A stretch of 64,000 bases of DNA, from NCBI RefSeq assembly GCF_934643285.1, contig NZ_CAKUBT010000002.1, forward strand, positions 62,001 through 126,000, in the 5' to 3' direction. The notes beneath the pieces are model-generated. The model searched no databases. It saw nothing but the letters and a program-made list of their open reading frames with translations, and was not told the origin of the DNA. The DNA is from an uncultured Ellagibacter sp. (GTDB lineage Bacteria > Actinomycetota > Coriobacteriia > Coriobacteriales > Eggerthellaceae). The translations under genes and the position numbers were made by a program. The stretch's first letter is position 1, and the number at the start of each line of letters is the position of its first letter. Of this stretch, positions 21,774 through 30,200 are shown piece after piece.

Positions 21774-23117
21774 ATGAACGACGAGCGTATCGATCTCTAT
21801 AAGCACTTCGAGAGAATCAATTACATCGACCCATCCTATTACGAGAAGTTCCGCGTGAAGCGAGGCTTGCGCAATGCCGACGGCACCGGCGTGCTCGCGG
21901 GCATGACGAACATCTCGAACGTGCACGGCTATCTGCTCTCCGACGGTGACAAGCTGTCGGACGAGGGCTCGCTGCGCCTGCGCGGTTACGAGATCACCGA
22001 CCTGCTCGGCGAGGAAAGCTCCACGACGCGCTTCAGCTTCGAGGAGGTAGCCTACTTGCTCCTTCTCGGCGAGCTGCCCACGCGAGACCAACTCGACACC
22101 TTTATCGCCGCGATCGATGCGCAGCGCGAGCTGCCCGACGGCTTCACCGCATCGATGATCCTGAAGGACACCCCGCCTGACATCATGAACGTGCTGGCCC
22201 GCTCGATTCTTCTTCTGTATGCCTACGATCCCGACGCGGAGGACCGCTCTCCCGAGCACGAGATCAACACGGCAATTTCCCTCATGTCGCGCGTGCCGCG
22301 CATGATGGTCCTTACCTATTACGCCCAGCAGGCGCGCTACCACAACGGCTCCATGATCATGCATCGCTTCATCCCCGGCCAGTCGACGGCCGAGACCATC
22401 CTGTCGATGCTTCGTCCCAATCGCGAGTTCACGCCGGAAGAGGCGCGCATGCTCGACATCATGCTGTGCCTGCATGCCGAGCACGGCGGCGGCAACAATT
22501 CCACGTTCACCACGCGCGTGATGTCCTCGGCCGACACCGATCCCTACTCGGTGTACGCGGCGGCTATCTGCTCTCTTAAGGGAAAGAAGCATGGCGGTGC
22601 GAATCACCAGGTCAGAGCAATGCAGGCCGACATCAAGCAGCATGTGTCGAATTGGGAAGACGACGACGAGGTCGCCGATTACCTGGCGAAGATCGTGAAC
22701 AAGCAGGCCTACGACAAGTCGGGCCTGGTTTACGGCATGGGGCATGCGGTGTACACGCTGTCCGACCCGCGCGCCATGATTTGCAAGAAGTATGCGAAGA
22801 AGCTCGCCGAGGGAACGGAATTCGAGGCGGAATACCGTCTCCTCGAGAGCATCGAGCGCCTGGCGCCTGAGGTGATTCTGCGCGAGCGCGGCACGAAGAA
22901 GGACATGTGTGCGAACATCGATATGTATTCTGGCTTCGTGTACTCCATGATGGGGATTCCCGAAGACCTGTACACCCCCCTGTTCGCCTGCGCCCGCATG
23001 GCGGGTTGGGCTGCTCACCGTTTCGAGGAGATCGTTGCGGGTAAGCGCATCATCCGCCCGGCATACAAGAGCACGCGCAGCGGAAGCCGTCCGTACACGC
23101 CGATCTCCGAGCGCTAG
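21774..23117 (+). CDS. gltA: Citrate synthase
   Basis: 447 residues. Condenses oxaloacetate and acetyl-CoA to citrate; here it probably feeds glutamate synthesis in a partial TCA pathway, as no other TCA gene is present. Active-site segments: the His in LHAEHGGGNNSTF (about 233), the second His in YGMGHAVYTLSD (about 325) and the Asp in NIDMYSGFVY (about 385). The ATG at 21774 has AAAGG 8 bases upstream; a GTG 9 bases earlier overlaps that site and is less likely. Single gene. Confidence 0.94.
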   Translation: MNDERIDLYKHFERINYIDPSYYEKFRVKRGLRNADGTGVLAGMTNISNVHGYLLSDGDKLSDEGSLRLRGYEITDLLGEESSTTRFSFEEVAYLLLLGELPTRDQLDTFIAAIDAQRELPDGFTASMILKDTPPDIMNVLARSILLLYAYDPDAEDRSPEHEINTAISLMSRVPRMMVLTYYAQQARYHNGSMIMHRFIPGQSTAETILSMLRPNREFTPEEARMLDIMLCLHAEHGGGNNSTFTTRVMSSADTDPYSVYAAAICSLKGKKHGGANHQVRAMQADIKQHVSNWEDDDEVADYLAKIVNKQAYDKSGLVYGMGHAVYTLSDPRAMICKKYAKKLAEGTEFEAEYRLLESIERLAPEVILRERGTKKDMCANIDMYSGFVYSMMGIPEDLYTPLFACARMAGWAAHRFEEIVAGKRIIRPAYKSTRSGSRPYTPISER

Positions 23118-23126
23118 TTTTTGTTG

Positions 23127-23150
23127 GTAAGGGCGCTATAATGCCCTTAC
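23127..23150. terminator. Hairpin after citrate synthase
   Basis: gtaagggc (23127-23134) pairs with gcccttac (23143-23150). The loop contains TATAAT, so the same bases could serve as a -10 element for the small Cys-rich gene that starts 33 bases later. Confidence 0.4.
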
Positions 23151-23183
23151 CAGGAGGAGTTGGAAGAGGGAGAGGAGGTGCGC

Positions 23184-23399
23184 ATGCCGCCGAAATTTCC
23201 GAAGGGCAATGTGCGGCTTATGACCGACGAGGACCTCGACGGGTTCACGCTCGATCAGCTGAAGTGCCGAGCTTGCAGTGGCTATGGAAACTGTGGTTAC
23301 AAGCAGATGAACATCTACAACGGCAAGGCCGTTTCCATCTGCCAAATGCGCAAGAAGAAGCTGCAGTGTGAACGCGACGGCGTTCCCTTTGAGATGTAG
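23184..23399 (+). CDS. Small cysteine-rich protein, unknown function
   Basis: 71 residues when started at the ATG with AGGAGG five bases upstream (a TTG at 23160 is possible but its ribosome site is too close). Five Cys at 28, 31, 37, 53 and 62 form a CxxC-x5-C...C pattern that could hold zinc or an iron-sulfur cluster. The C-terminal half is Lys-rich. No family recognised. It follows gltA by 66 bases and may be read from that promoter or its own. It is a believable gene because of the strong ribosome site and the Cys spacing. Confidence 0.65.
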   Translation: MPPKFPKGNVRLMTDEDLDGFTLDQLKCRACSGYGNCGYKQMNIYNGKAVSICQMRKKKLQCERDGVPFEM

Positions 23400-23404
23400 C
23401 CTCA

Positions 23405-23437
23405 CAGATGGGCCTCGCGACAAGCGGGGCTCATCTG
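23405..23437 (+). terminator. Hairpin after the Cys-rich gene
   Basis: A 14-bp stem (23405-23418 with 23424-23437, two wobble pairs) and 5-base loop follow the stop codon immediately. No T-run follows. Confidence 0.45.
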
Positions 23438-23449
23438 CGTTGACGGCAT

Positions 23450-23504
23450 AAAAAACGCCCGAGGGCATCGGGCGTGTGTTGACCTGGCGGAGGAAGTAGG
23501 ATTT
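23450..23504 (-). repeat. Duplicated 3' end of tRNA-Ser plus its terminator
   Basis: Bases 23451-23504 repeat 23639-23692 with a single mismatch (53 of 54). The copy contains the last 20 bases of the tRNA including CCA (23485-23504) and the complete downstream terminator (7-bp stem 23456-23462/23468-23474 with six T on the minus strand). The rest of the tRNA is absent. This is the structure left when an integrase uses a tRNA 3' end as attachment site. Confidence 0.75.
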
Positions 23505-23638
23505 CGCGTCCGCTCCGCGGCCGCAGCCCCTCCCTCGCAAGCTCGGTCGGGCGAATTCCTAAAAACGCTTCACTGGAGCGTTTTTGCCCTGCGGGCCGGA
23601 ATTCCACCTCATCGGTTCAAATCCTTCTCACGGAAATG
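23505..23638. other. 134-bp segment between the two tRNA-Ser 3' copies
   Basis: Non-coding. It contains a bidirectional terminator-like hairpin (aaaaacgct 23561-23569 with agcgttttt 23577-23585) and, at 23614-23624 on the plus strand, GGTTCAAATCC, which looks like a T-arm of another tRNA 3' half. It is possibly a remnant of an integrated or recombined segment. Confidence 0.45.
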
Positions 23639-23662
23639 AAAAACGCCCGAGGGCATCGGGCG
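23639..23662 (-). terminator. Terminator of tRNA-Ser (TGA)
   Basis: Minus-strand hairpin cgcccga/tcgggcg (23644-23650 with 23656-23662) followed on that strand by five T. Confidence 0.8.
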
Positions 23663-23672
23663 TGTGTTGACT

Positions 23673-23760
23673 TGGCGGAGGAAGTAGGATTTGAACCCAC
23701 GGAACCTTGCGGCTCAACAGTTTTCAAGACTGCCGCCTTCAACCACTCGGCCATTCCTCC
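23673..23760 (-). tRNA. tRNA-Ser (TGA)
   Basis: 88 nt with encoded CCA and long variable arm. The acceptor GGAGGAA pairs with TTCCTCC, and the anticodon loop CTTGAAA gives TGA. Its 3' end is duplicated 188 bases downstream. Confidence 0.95.
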
Positions 23761-24019
23761 AGTGAGACCAGATTATATCAGGTGCTTGATTGTCGCGGCG
23801 CCATCTGTCGGAATTCTTCAAGTCTCCTTTGTGCGCACGTCCCGACGGTGCCTCGTCTTGCGCCCGTCGCGCTCGTTCCAACCCCCGTCCAAGCGCAAGC
23901 TCCCTATTCATAGCAGTTCAATATGTCCGTTCGGCAAATTTTGCTTTACGCGGCTAAAGTTCGTTGTATCGTGCAAGATGCGTATATGAATTCGCGCCAG
24001 TATTTATGAGGAGCAAACG

Positions 24020-25072
24020 ATGACCGTCGAGAAAAAAGACCTGGATTGGGGCAGCCTCGATTTCGGCTACCATAAGACCGACTACAGCTTTGAAGCGCAT
24101 TGGAAAGATGGCGAATGGGATGAGGGCGGCCTGACCACCGATCACGACCTGCACCTTTCCGAGTGCGCGGGCATTTTCCACTATTGCCAGGAGGTCTTCG
24201 AGGGTCTGAAGGCCTACACCACCGAGGACGGCTCGATCGTCTGCTTCCGCCCCGACATGAACGCCGAGCGCATGTTCGCCTCTGCCGAGCGTCTCGAGAT
24301 GCCCGGCTTCCCGAAGGACAAGTTCATCGAGGCCGTGAAGGCTGTCGTCAGCGCGAACGCCGCTTGGGTTCCGCCGTTCGGTTCGGGCGCTACGCTCTAT
24401 GTGCGTCCGTTCATGATCGGTTCGGGCGAGGTCATCGGCGTTGCCCCCGCTCCCGAGTACGCCTTCCGCATCCTGGTCACGCCGGTCGGCCCGTACTTCA
24501 AAGGCGGCTTGAAGCCGATCAAGCTGCGCGTCTCCGAGTACGACCGCGCCGCACCGCATGGCACGGGCAACATCAAGGCGGGCTTGAACTATGCCATGTC
24601 GCTGCGCCCGACGATGGAGGCGCATCGCGGCGGTTATGCCGAGAACCTCTATCTCGACTCCGAGTCGCGCACCTACGTTGAGGAAACGGGCGGCGCAAAC
24701 GTGCTGTTCGTGAAGGAGGACGGCACGCTCGTGGTGCCGAAGTCCCACACCGATTCCATCCTGCCTTCCATCACGCGTCGCAGCCTTGTTCAGGTTGCGA
24801 AGGATTTGGGCATGACGGTCGACGAGCGCTATGTCACCTGGGAAGAAGTTGCCGGCGGCGAGTTCGTTGAGTGCGGCCTGTGCGGCACTGCGGCGGTCAT
24901 CTCCCCAGTCGGCCAGATCGACAACAAGGTCAACGGCGCCGACCAGGAAGTTGTCTTCCCCGCTGGTTGCACCGAGATTGGCCCGGTGATGAAGAAGCTT
25001 CGCGAAACGCTCACGGGCATCCAGGACGGCGCCCTCGAGGACAAGCACGGCTGGGTCTGCAAGATCGGCTAG
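24020..25072 (+). CDS. ilvE: Branched-chain amino acid aminotransferase
   Basis: 350 residues, class IV PLP aminotransferase of the larger (BCAT) subgroup. Moves the amino group between Val/Leu/Ile and 2-oxoglutarate. The PLP Lys is K186 in GNIKAGLNYA. ETGGANVLFV and SITRRSLVQVAKDLG are the usual downstream elements, and GTAAVISPVG lies near the phosphate-binding end. AGGAG precedes the ATG. It is flanked by tRNA-Ser and a convergent regulator, so it is a single-gene unit ending in the terminator at 25120. Confidence 0.94.
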   Translation: MTVEKKDLDWGSLDFGYHKTDYSFEAHWKDGEWDEGGLTTDHDLHLSECAGIFHYCQEVFEGLKAYTTEDGSIVCFRPDMNAERMFASAERLEMPGFPKDKFIEAVKAVVSANAAWVPPFGSGATLYVRPFMIGSGEVIGVAPAPEYAFRILVTPVGPYFKGGLKPIKLRVSEYDRAAPHGTGNIKAGLNYAMSLRPTMEAHRGGYAENLYLDSESRTYVEETGGANVLFVKEDGTLVVPKSHTDSILPSITRRSLVQVAKDLGMTVDERYVTWEEVAGGEFVECGLCGTAAVISPVGQIDNKVNGADQEVVFPAGCTEIGPVMKKLRETLTGIQDGALEDKHGWVCKIG

Positions 25073-25119
25073 CGCGCAACGGACGCGAACACGCTTCGGA
25101 TTCAACTAATTGCAAGATG

Positions 25120-25154
25120 AAAGGCCTGATGGGTAATGCCGTCAGGCCTTTTGA
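25120..25154 (+). terminator. Terminator of ilvE
   Basis: The stem aaaggcctga (25120-25129) pairs with tcaggccttt (25142-25151) and is followed by a short T run. Confidence 0.75.
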
Positions 25155-25285
25155 TGAAAGGTTGCTTCCGCGATGGCGTCGCTTTCGTCATCGCTGTTCG
25201 CGCCACTTGTTGCTGGCACCTTCGCCGCTCGAGCTTACTCGCCGCTGGCATCTTTTGCGCTCGCGCTCCTCGTTGCCTCGCTGGG

Positions 25286-26839
25286 CTACTCCTCGCGGCT
25301 CTCCTTTGCTTGCGCGCCGTTTTGCGACTCCTCGATGAAACGCGCGGTCAGGCCGGTGCGCGTTTGGGTGCCCGTCTTCTTGTACAGCGAAGTGAGATGA
25401 TGTTGAACGGTTCGCAGCCCGACGCCCAGCTCTGCTGCGACGTGCTTGAGCGGCCGCTCATCCGAGACCACTGCAGCGAGAACGTCGCTTTCCCGCTTCG
25501 TGAGGCCATACGACTCGCAAAATGCCGCAAGAGTCTCCTCGGGGCTTCGAGGAGGAGCCATCTCGGGGGGTTCTTGGTCGGTATCAACCGCGCTCTCATG
25601 ATCGGGCGTTTCTTCGGAGCCTGCCGACTTTTTGGAATACGATGAGACGCGCTCTTCATAGTCGGGGGCGAGCATCCCTGCGCGCGTCATCAAGATGAGA
25701 ACAGCCGCGAACAGCACAAAGGCGAGCGAAGTGAGCGCCTGGTCATTGGCTTGCGCGAGGGCGGCCGAAGGAATCGTGACGACCAGCGCGACAACGTTGC
25801 TGATAACCTTCCCCATTCCCGCCCAAAGTTGGGGAACTCTCATATAAGCCGCGAGCCAGATGAACAGTGATAAGTAGAAAACAGCGAAGATCCCCGATCC
25901 TGCGTAGAACACAACGCGGCAGACCGTGATATTCAAGCCCGACCCCGCGGCGAGCGCTGCGGCCATTGCGAGGAATGCGACGCAAAGAACCACCGTTCCC
26001 ATATGGCGACGGCGATCAATGTCGAAGAAGACGCCTGCAGCGACTCCGCAGATCGCAACAACAAGCCGCGGCCAGACTTCGGCGTACTGGTTGACCCAGG
26101 GGGTTCCGAGTGAAGTTACGCTGTTGAGGACGTTAAACAGCACCGCGAGCAGAATAGTAAGCGCGACAAGCTGGATAGCGAACCTTCGCGGTTCCTGAAG
26201 ATTGGGCGGTGCGGCGGCTTCCTGAAGATCGAGAATCTTGCGAGGGTATATCGGGTTGCCCACGCTGTCGACTACTGTTCCTTCGCGGGGGGCTTGAAGC
26301 GACGGCCAACCGAAGAGCGCCACGAGCGAGAAGGCGATGATACCAAGGCCTAAAAAGGCTGCGTCGCCCGCTCTTCCCAGTGGAATGTGGAAGCAAATCA
26401 GATGAAGGAGAATCCCTGCGGCATGAGCGAGCGCGACGCACGTGGTCAGGCGATCGCTTCGCGCAAGCATCATCGCCACGCCAAAATAAGCACCGCCGCC
26501 GAGGACGCCCATAATGAAAAACGAGAGGTAACCAGCCCCGACAATCGCGATAGGCGAGGAGACCGTCGCTGCAACGATGAGGCTTGCAACCCAGAGGATG
26601 GCGAAAACGAGAGCCACTCCCCGCCGTTTTCTTCGAGAAAGCTTCAAGCTGTAGAGCGGATAGCAGAGGAATCCCAAGGCATTGAGGCCCATTATCGGGA
26701 CAATTGTTGTAACGAACCCAGGCTCAAGCGAAAAGGACGACATGCTCGAGAGGTAAAACGAATTGCTCTCGAGAAAAATGAAGTAGAAAAGCGCGAGCGA
26801 AACCATCGCGACAAAGGTATTTTTCGCAATGGCGTTCAT
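25286..26839 (-). CDS. LuxR-family regulator with 12-helix membrane half
   Basis: 517 residues. Residues 1-385 form about 12 membrane helices in an MFS-like layout; residues about 445-510 form a LuxR/GerE helix-turn-helix (LTKRESDVLAAVVSDE, then VAAELGVGLRTVQHHLTSLY). This fusion type is strongly expanded in Eggerthellaceae, where most members have no known ligand. It is transcribed away from the giant surface-protein gene, with a 34-bp palindrome in the 337 bases between it and the leader ORF, so that gene is a candidate target. The membrane part may sense an extracellular signal; that is inference. Confidence 0.88.
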   Translation of the reverse strand: MNAIAKNTFVAMVSLALFYFIFLESNSFYLSSMSSFSLEPGFVTTIVPIMGLNALGFLCYPLYSLKLSRRKRRGVALVFAILWVASLIVAATVSSPIAIVGAGYLSFFIMGVLGGGAYFGVAMMLARSDRLTTCVALAHAAGILLHLICFHIPLGRAGDAAFLGLGIIAFSLVALFGWPSLQAPREGTVVDSVGNPIYPRKILDLQEAAAPPNLQEPRRFAIQLVALTILLAVLFNVLNSVTSLGTPWVNQYAEVWPRLVVAICGVAAGVFFDIDRRRHMGTVVLCVAFLAMAAALAAGSGLNITVCRVVFYAGSGIFAVFYLSLFIWLAAYMRVPQLWAGMGKVISNVVALVVTIPSAALAQANDQALTSLAFVLFAAVLILMTRAGMLAPDYEERVSSYSKKSAGSEETPDHESAVDTDQEPPEMAPPRSPEETLAAFCESYGLTKRESDVLAAVVSDERPLKHVAAELGVGLRTVQHHLTSLYKKTGTQTRTGLTARFIEESQNGAQAKESREE

Positions 26840-27176
26840 AAAAAGTCTTTTCCGATTCTTGATTGAACAGTTTTCCTCTGACCGTCATTATACAGGTTGA
26901 AAATGGGGTAGGTGATTGCGATATCGTGAACGACCCTTTCAAGGGGGACATTTTGGCCGAGTCGCCGAAATCGCCGCAAATTGGGATGCTTCGCGTCCTA
27001 TTCCTTTTCGAAAATGCGGACCGTCGATGCGAATAGACGGGTAAAACTCACAAAGGGGGTTTCGTATATACGAAACCCCCTTTGCGCATCTACGAACGTT
27101 ACCCTCTCGCTTGCTTCCCCTCATGATGGAAGGGTAGGAGTGCGCAAGTCGATGCGCGTATACGAGGAGAGGAGAA
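26840..27176. other. Divergent control region between the LuxR gene and the surface-protein operon
   Basis: 337 bases without a gene other than the palindrome listed separately. It contains AT-rich promoter-like stretches (TATACA at about 26890) and a strong polypurine ribosome site (gaggagaggag) just before 27177. No known riboswitch recognised. Confidence 0.5.
27051..27084. repeat. Perfect 34-bp palindrome
   Basis: Both arms (27051-27067 and 27068-27084) are exact reverse complements. The arm begins caaagggggtttcg and the centre is TATATA. As RNA it would form a 14-bp hairpin with a six-base loop; as DNA it is a strong candidate operator. Neither strand has a good T-run after it. Confidence 0.85.
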
Positions 27177-27275
27177 ATGAATGGAGACGGGAATAGGAAG
27201 GGTGCCGTTTCTGGCGCGAGACAGTATCGAGCACATGAAGACCCCGAGACAAGTGGGACGGAGGTTTCATCATGA
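27177..27275 (+). CDS. Small leader ORF overlapping the surface-protein start
   Basis: 32 codons (MNGDGNRKGAVSGARQYRAH then to SGTEVSS). It begins at ATG right after the purine-rich site gaggagaggag, with better ribosome-site spacing than most genes here. Its stop TGA overlaps the ATG of the 2085-residue protein (ATGA). This arrangement would couple translation of the large gene to the small one. The peptide is hydrophilic with no repeats of a single amino acid, so it is not a classical amino-acid attenuator. Whether it is made is unproven. Confidence 0.5.
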   Translation: MNGDGNRKGAVSGARQYRAHEDPETSGTEVSS

Positions 27276-30200
27276 AACGCACCAAGATTCGTAACATCTT
27301 ACTTTCAGCGCTTCTCGCGCTGACTGTCGGCATGCCGACACTCTCGTTCGCCGATGAAGGCGCTTCTGCGGGATCGGGCGCGTCGGGCGCAGGAACCACG
27401 CCCTATGCCGCAGGTGATAAGGACACAGTGGCCGACCCCAACACAGCAAGCTCGTGGAGGGACTGGGGTCTGGACTATTCGACTCAGAGTGTCGGCCGCA
27501 TCTGGACCGACAAGACGGTGTCGACTGAGGACGTTGTCCTGACGGGGGCGGACGGGACGATGACGATCGCGAAGAGCCCCGAGGCGGACTTCCTCACGGC
27601 GTTCTCGGCGCTTTCGTCCACATCGAACTTGAAGTCGAAGATCGCGCAGCCGCTCGATATCGTGCTGGTGCTCGACGCTTCGGGTTCGATGGACGATCCT
27701 ATGGGCAATGGCGACAGCACGAAGAGGATCGCCGCGCTCAAGGTTGCGGCGAACTCGTTCATCGACGAGATCGCGAAGCAGAACGCGAACATAAGCGACC
27801 CCGCCCAGCAGCATCAGGTTTCGCTCGTGAAGTTCTCGGGGGATAAAAGCAATCAGGTTGGTAACGGTACCTATCGCAAGGGCGGGTACACCTACAACTT
27901 CAGCCAGGTGATGAAGAACCTGACCTCGTGCGTCGGCTCGTCGGCGGACGACTTGAAGTCGACTGTCAATGCCATCAGCCCCGCCGGTTCGACGCGGGCC
28001 GACTATGGGTTGGAGCTTGCGGCTGGCCAGAAGTCGGGTCGCGAGAACGCCAAGAAGATTGTGGTGTTCTTCACCGACGGTTCGCCAACGAGCAGCAGCG
28101 GTTTCGAAGACGGAGTGGCGGGCGATGCCGTCTCCGCTGCCAAGTCGATGAAGGACGCGGGGGCGACCATTTACTCCGTCGGCATCTTCAGCGGTGCGAA
28201 TCCCGTGGCCGATCCCGCGAACAGCGGAACCAGTGACGAAAACAAATTCATGCATGCCGTTTCGAGCAACTATCCTACGGCAAGCTATTCATGGCAGAAT
28301 GGCCAATGGCCTTGGGAGTCCGGCCGATGGGTCTGGAACTTCGGAGCGCGTGCTGCCGATTCCGATTTCTACAAAGCGGCTTCGAACGCGGCCGACCTGA
28401 AGACCCTCTTCGACGAGATTTCCCAGGAGATCACAAGCTCGACGGGCCTTCCCACCGAAGTGCAGCAGGGCTATGACCCCTCGACTTCGGGGTACATCAC
28501 CTTCACCGACCAGCTCGGCGACTACATGAAGGTCGATTCGTTCACGACGATCGTGTTCGCGAAGCAGCTGTTCCAAAATCCGGTGAAATCGACGAGCGGA
28601 AAAGTCGACACGTACACGTTCTCGGGCGAAGCGGGCAACGTGCTCTATCCTTCGGGCAATTTGAGCTCGATCGTCATCACGGTGACCAAGTCGGATAATC
28701 TCGCGACGGGCGACCTCGTCGAAGTGAAAATTCCGGCATCGCTCATTCCGCTGCGTCATTTCCAGGTTGACGAATCGGCTGGTACGGGCCATGTCGACAT
28801 GACGTTCCCTATTCGCGTGTTCTTCGAGTCGAGCGTGAAGGAGGGCATGGAGAGCGCGTTGGCCAACCCCGATGTGACGCTTGCCGCCTACATCGAGGCA
28901 AACACGACTGACGACGGCGTGGCGTTCTATGCGAACAAGTGGAACGGTGGGGAAGACGGCGACGTTACGGCGACGTTCACCCCCGCAAAGTCCAACAGCT
29001 ATTACTACATGACAGAGGAAACGCCGATCTACACGGATAAGGAGTGCACGGTGCCGGCCAAGGGCGCATTGAGCGCGGACGGCACCTATTACTACAAACG
29101 CAGTTGGTACGAGATTGGCAACGGGAAGGCGACGCTGCAGTCGGGCGCTATTCAGTTCTCGAGCAATATTCCCGAATCGTGGCTTGGCTATATCGGCACT
29201 GACGCTTCCGGCAACGCGGTGTTCAAGGCGGGTACTCCGCGCTTCACCTACATCAACGAGCTGCGTACGCCCAAGGGAGCTAACCTGACGACGACAGCGA
29301 AGACGGTGCTCAATCCTGTGTGGTCGGGCAGCAATGTCGCCTGCCATCTGGGCAATAACGGAAAACTTGTCATCGAGAAACCGGGCACGCTGGCTATCTC
29401 CAAGTCGCTGGTCGTCCCCGAGGGCTACAATCGTGCCGATTTTGTCAACGACACGTTCACGTTCGACATCGAGATTGACAAGGCGGAGGGGCAGAAATTC
29501 CCCGCCGAGGTCCGCGATGCGAACAGCGAGCTGGTGGGCGACGCGTTCACCATCACGTTTGACAACAACGGCAAGGCGACGCATTCGCTCAAGGACGGCG
29601 AGACGCTCTATATTCGTGGCTTGAGCGGGGGTTGGGAGTACCTGGTCAGCGAGCAGCCGACGACTGGTTTCGATCAGATAGCTCCTGCGGAAAACAACGA
29701 CCCACAAGCTGCGACGGGAGCGATTGCTACTGGTACACAGGCGAAGGTTGAGTTCACCAACGCGTATCGCCCGAGCGGCACGCTCGATGGCGGCGATGCC
29801 CTTGCCGTCAAGAAGGTGTTGACCGGTCGTAGCTGGACCGACAACGACGCCTTCCGTTTCATCCTTACCCCCACGACCGACAACGCTCCGATGCCGCTTG
29901 ACGAGAATGGCGAACCTGTTGGCGCGCTTACCCTCACCAAGCAGGACCTGGCTGACGGCGGTTATGCGGCTGGCACGTTCGGCAACATCACGTACACGAA
30001 GCCCGGCACGTACGTCTATGAGATCAGCGAGGATCAGACCGTGGGCGCCGGAGCTGGCATGTCCTTGTCGCAGGCGCGCTATCGCGTGGTCGTAACGGTG
30101 ACCGATGTGCTTGCAGGGCAGGGCGATAACGCCATCCATCAGGGCATACTGAATGTGTCGAGCATCATGGTGCAGATCAACGACGACGACGGCGCAAGCA

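Noticed and set aside
25173..25400. 75-codon plus-strand frame after ilvE
   Set aside because: Overlaps the end of the LuxR gene on the other strand and has no family resemblance or good ribosome site.
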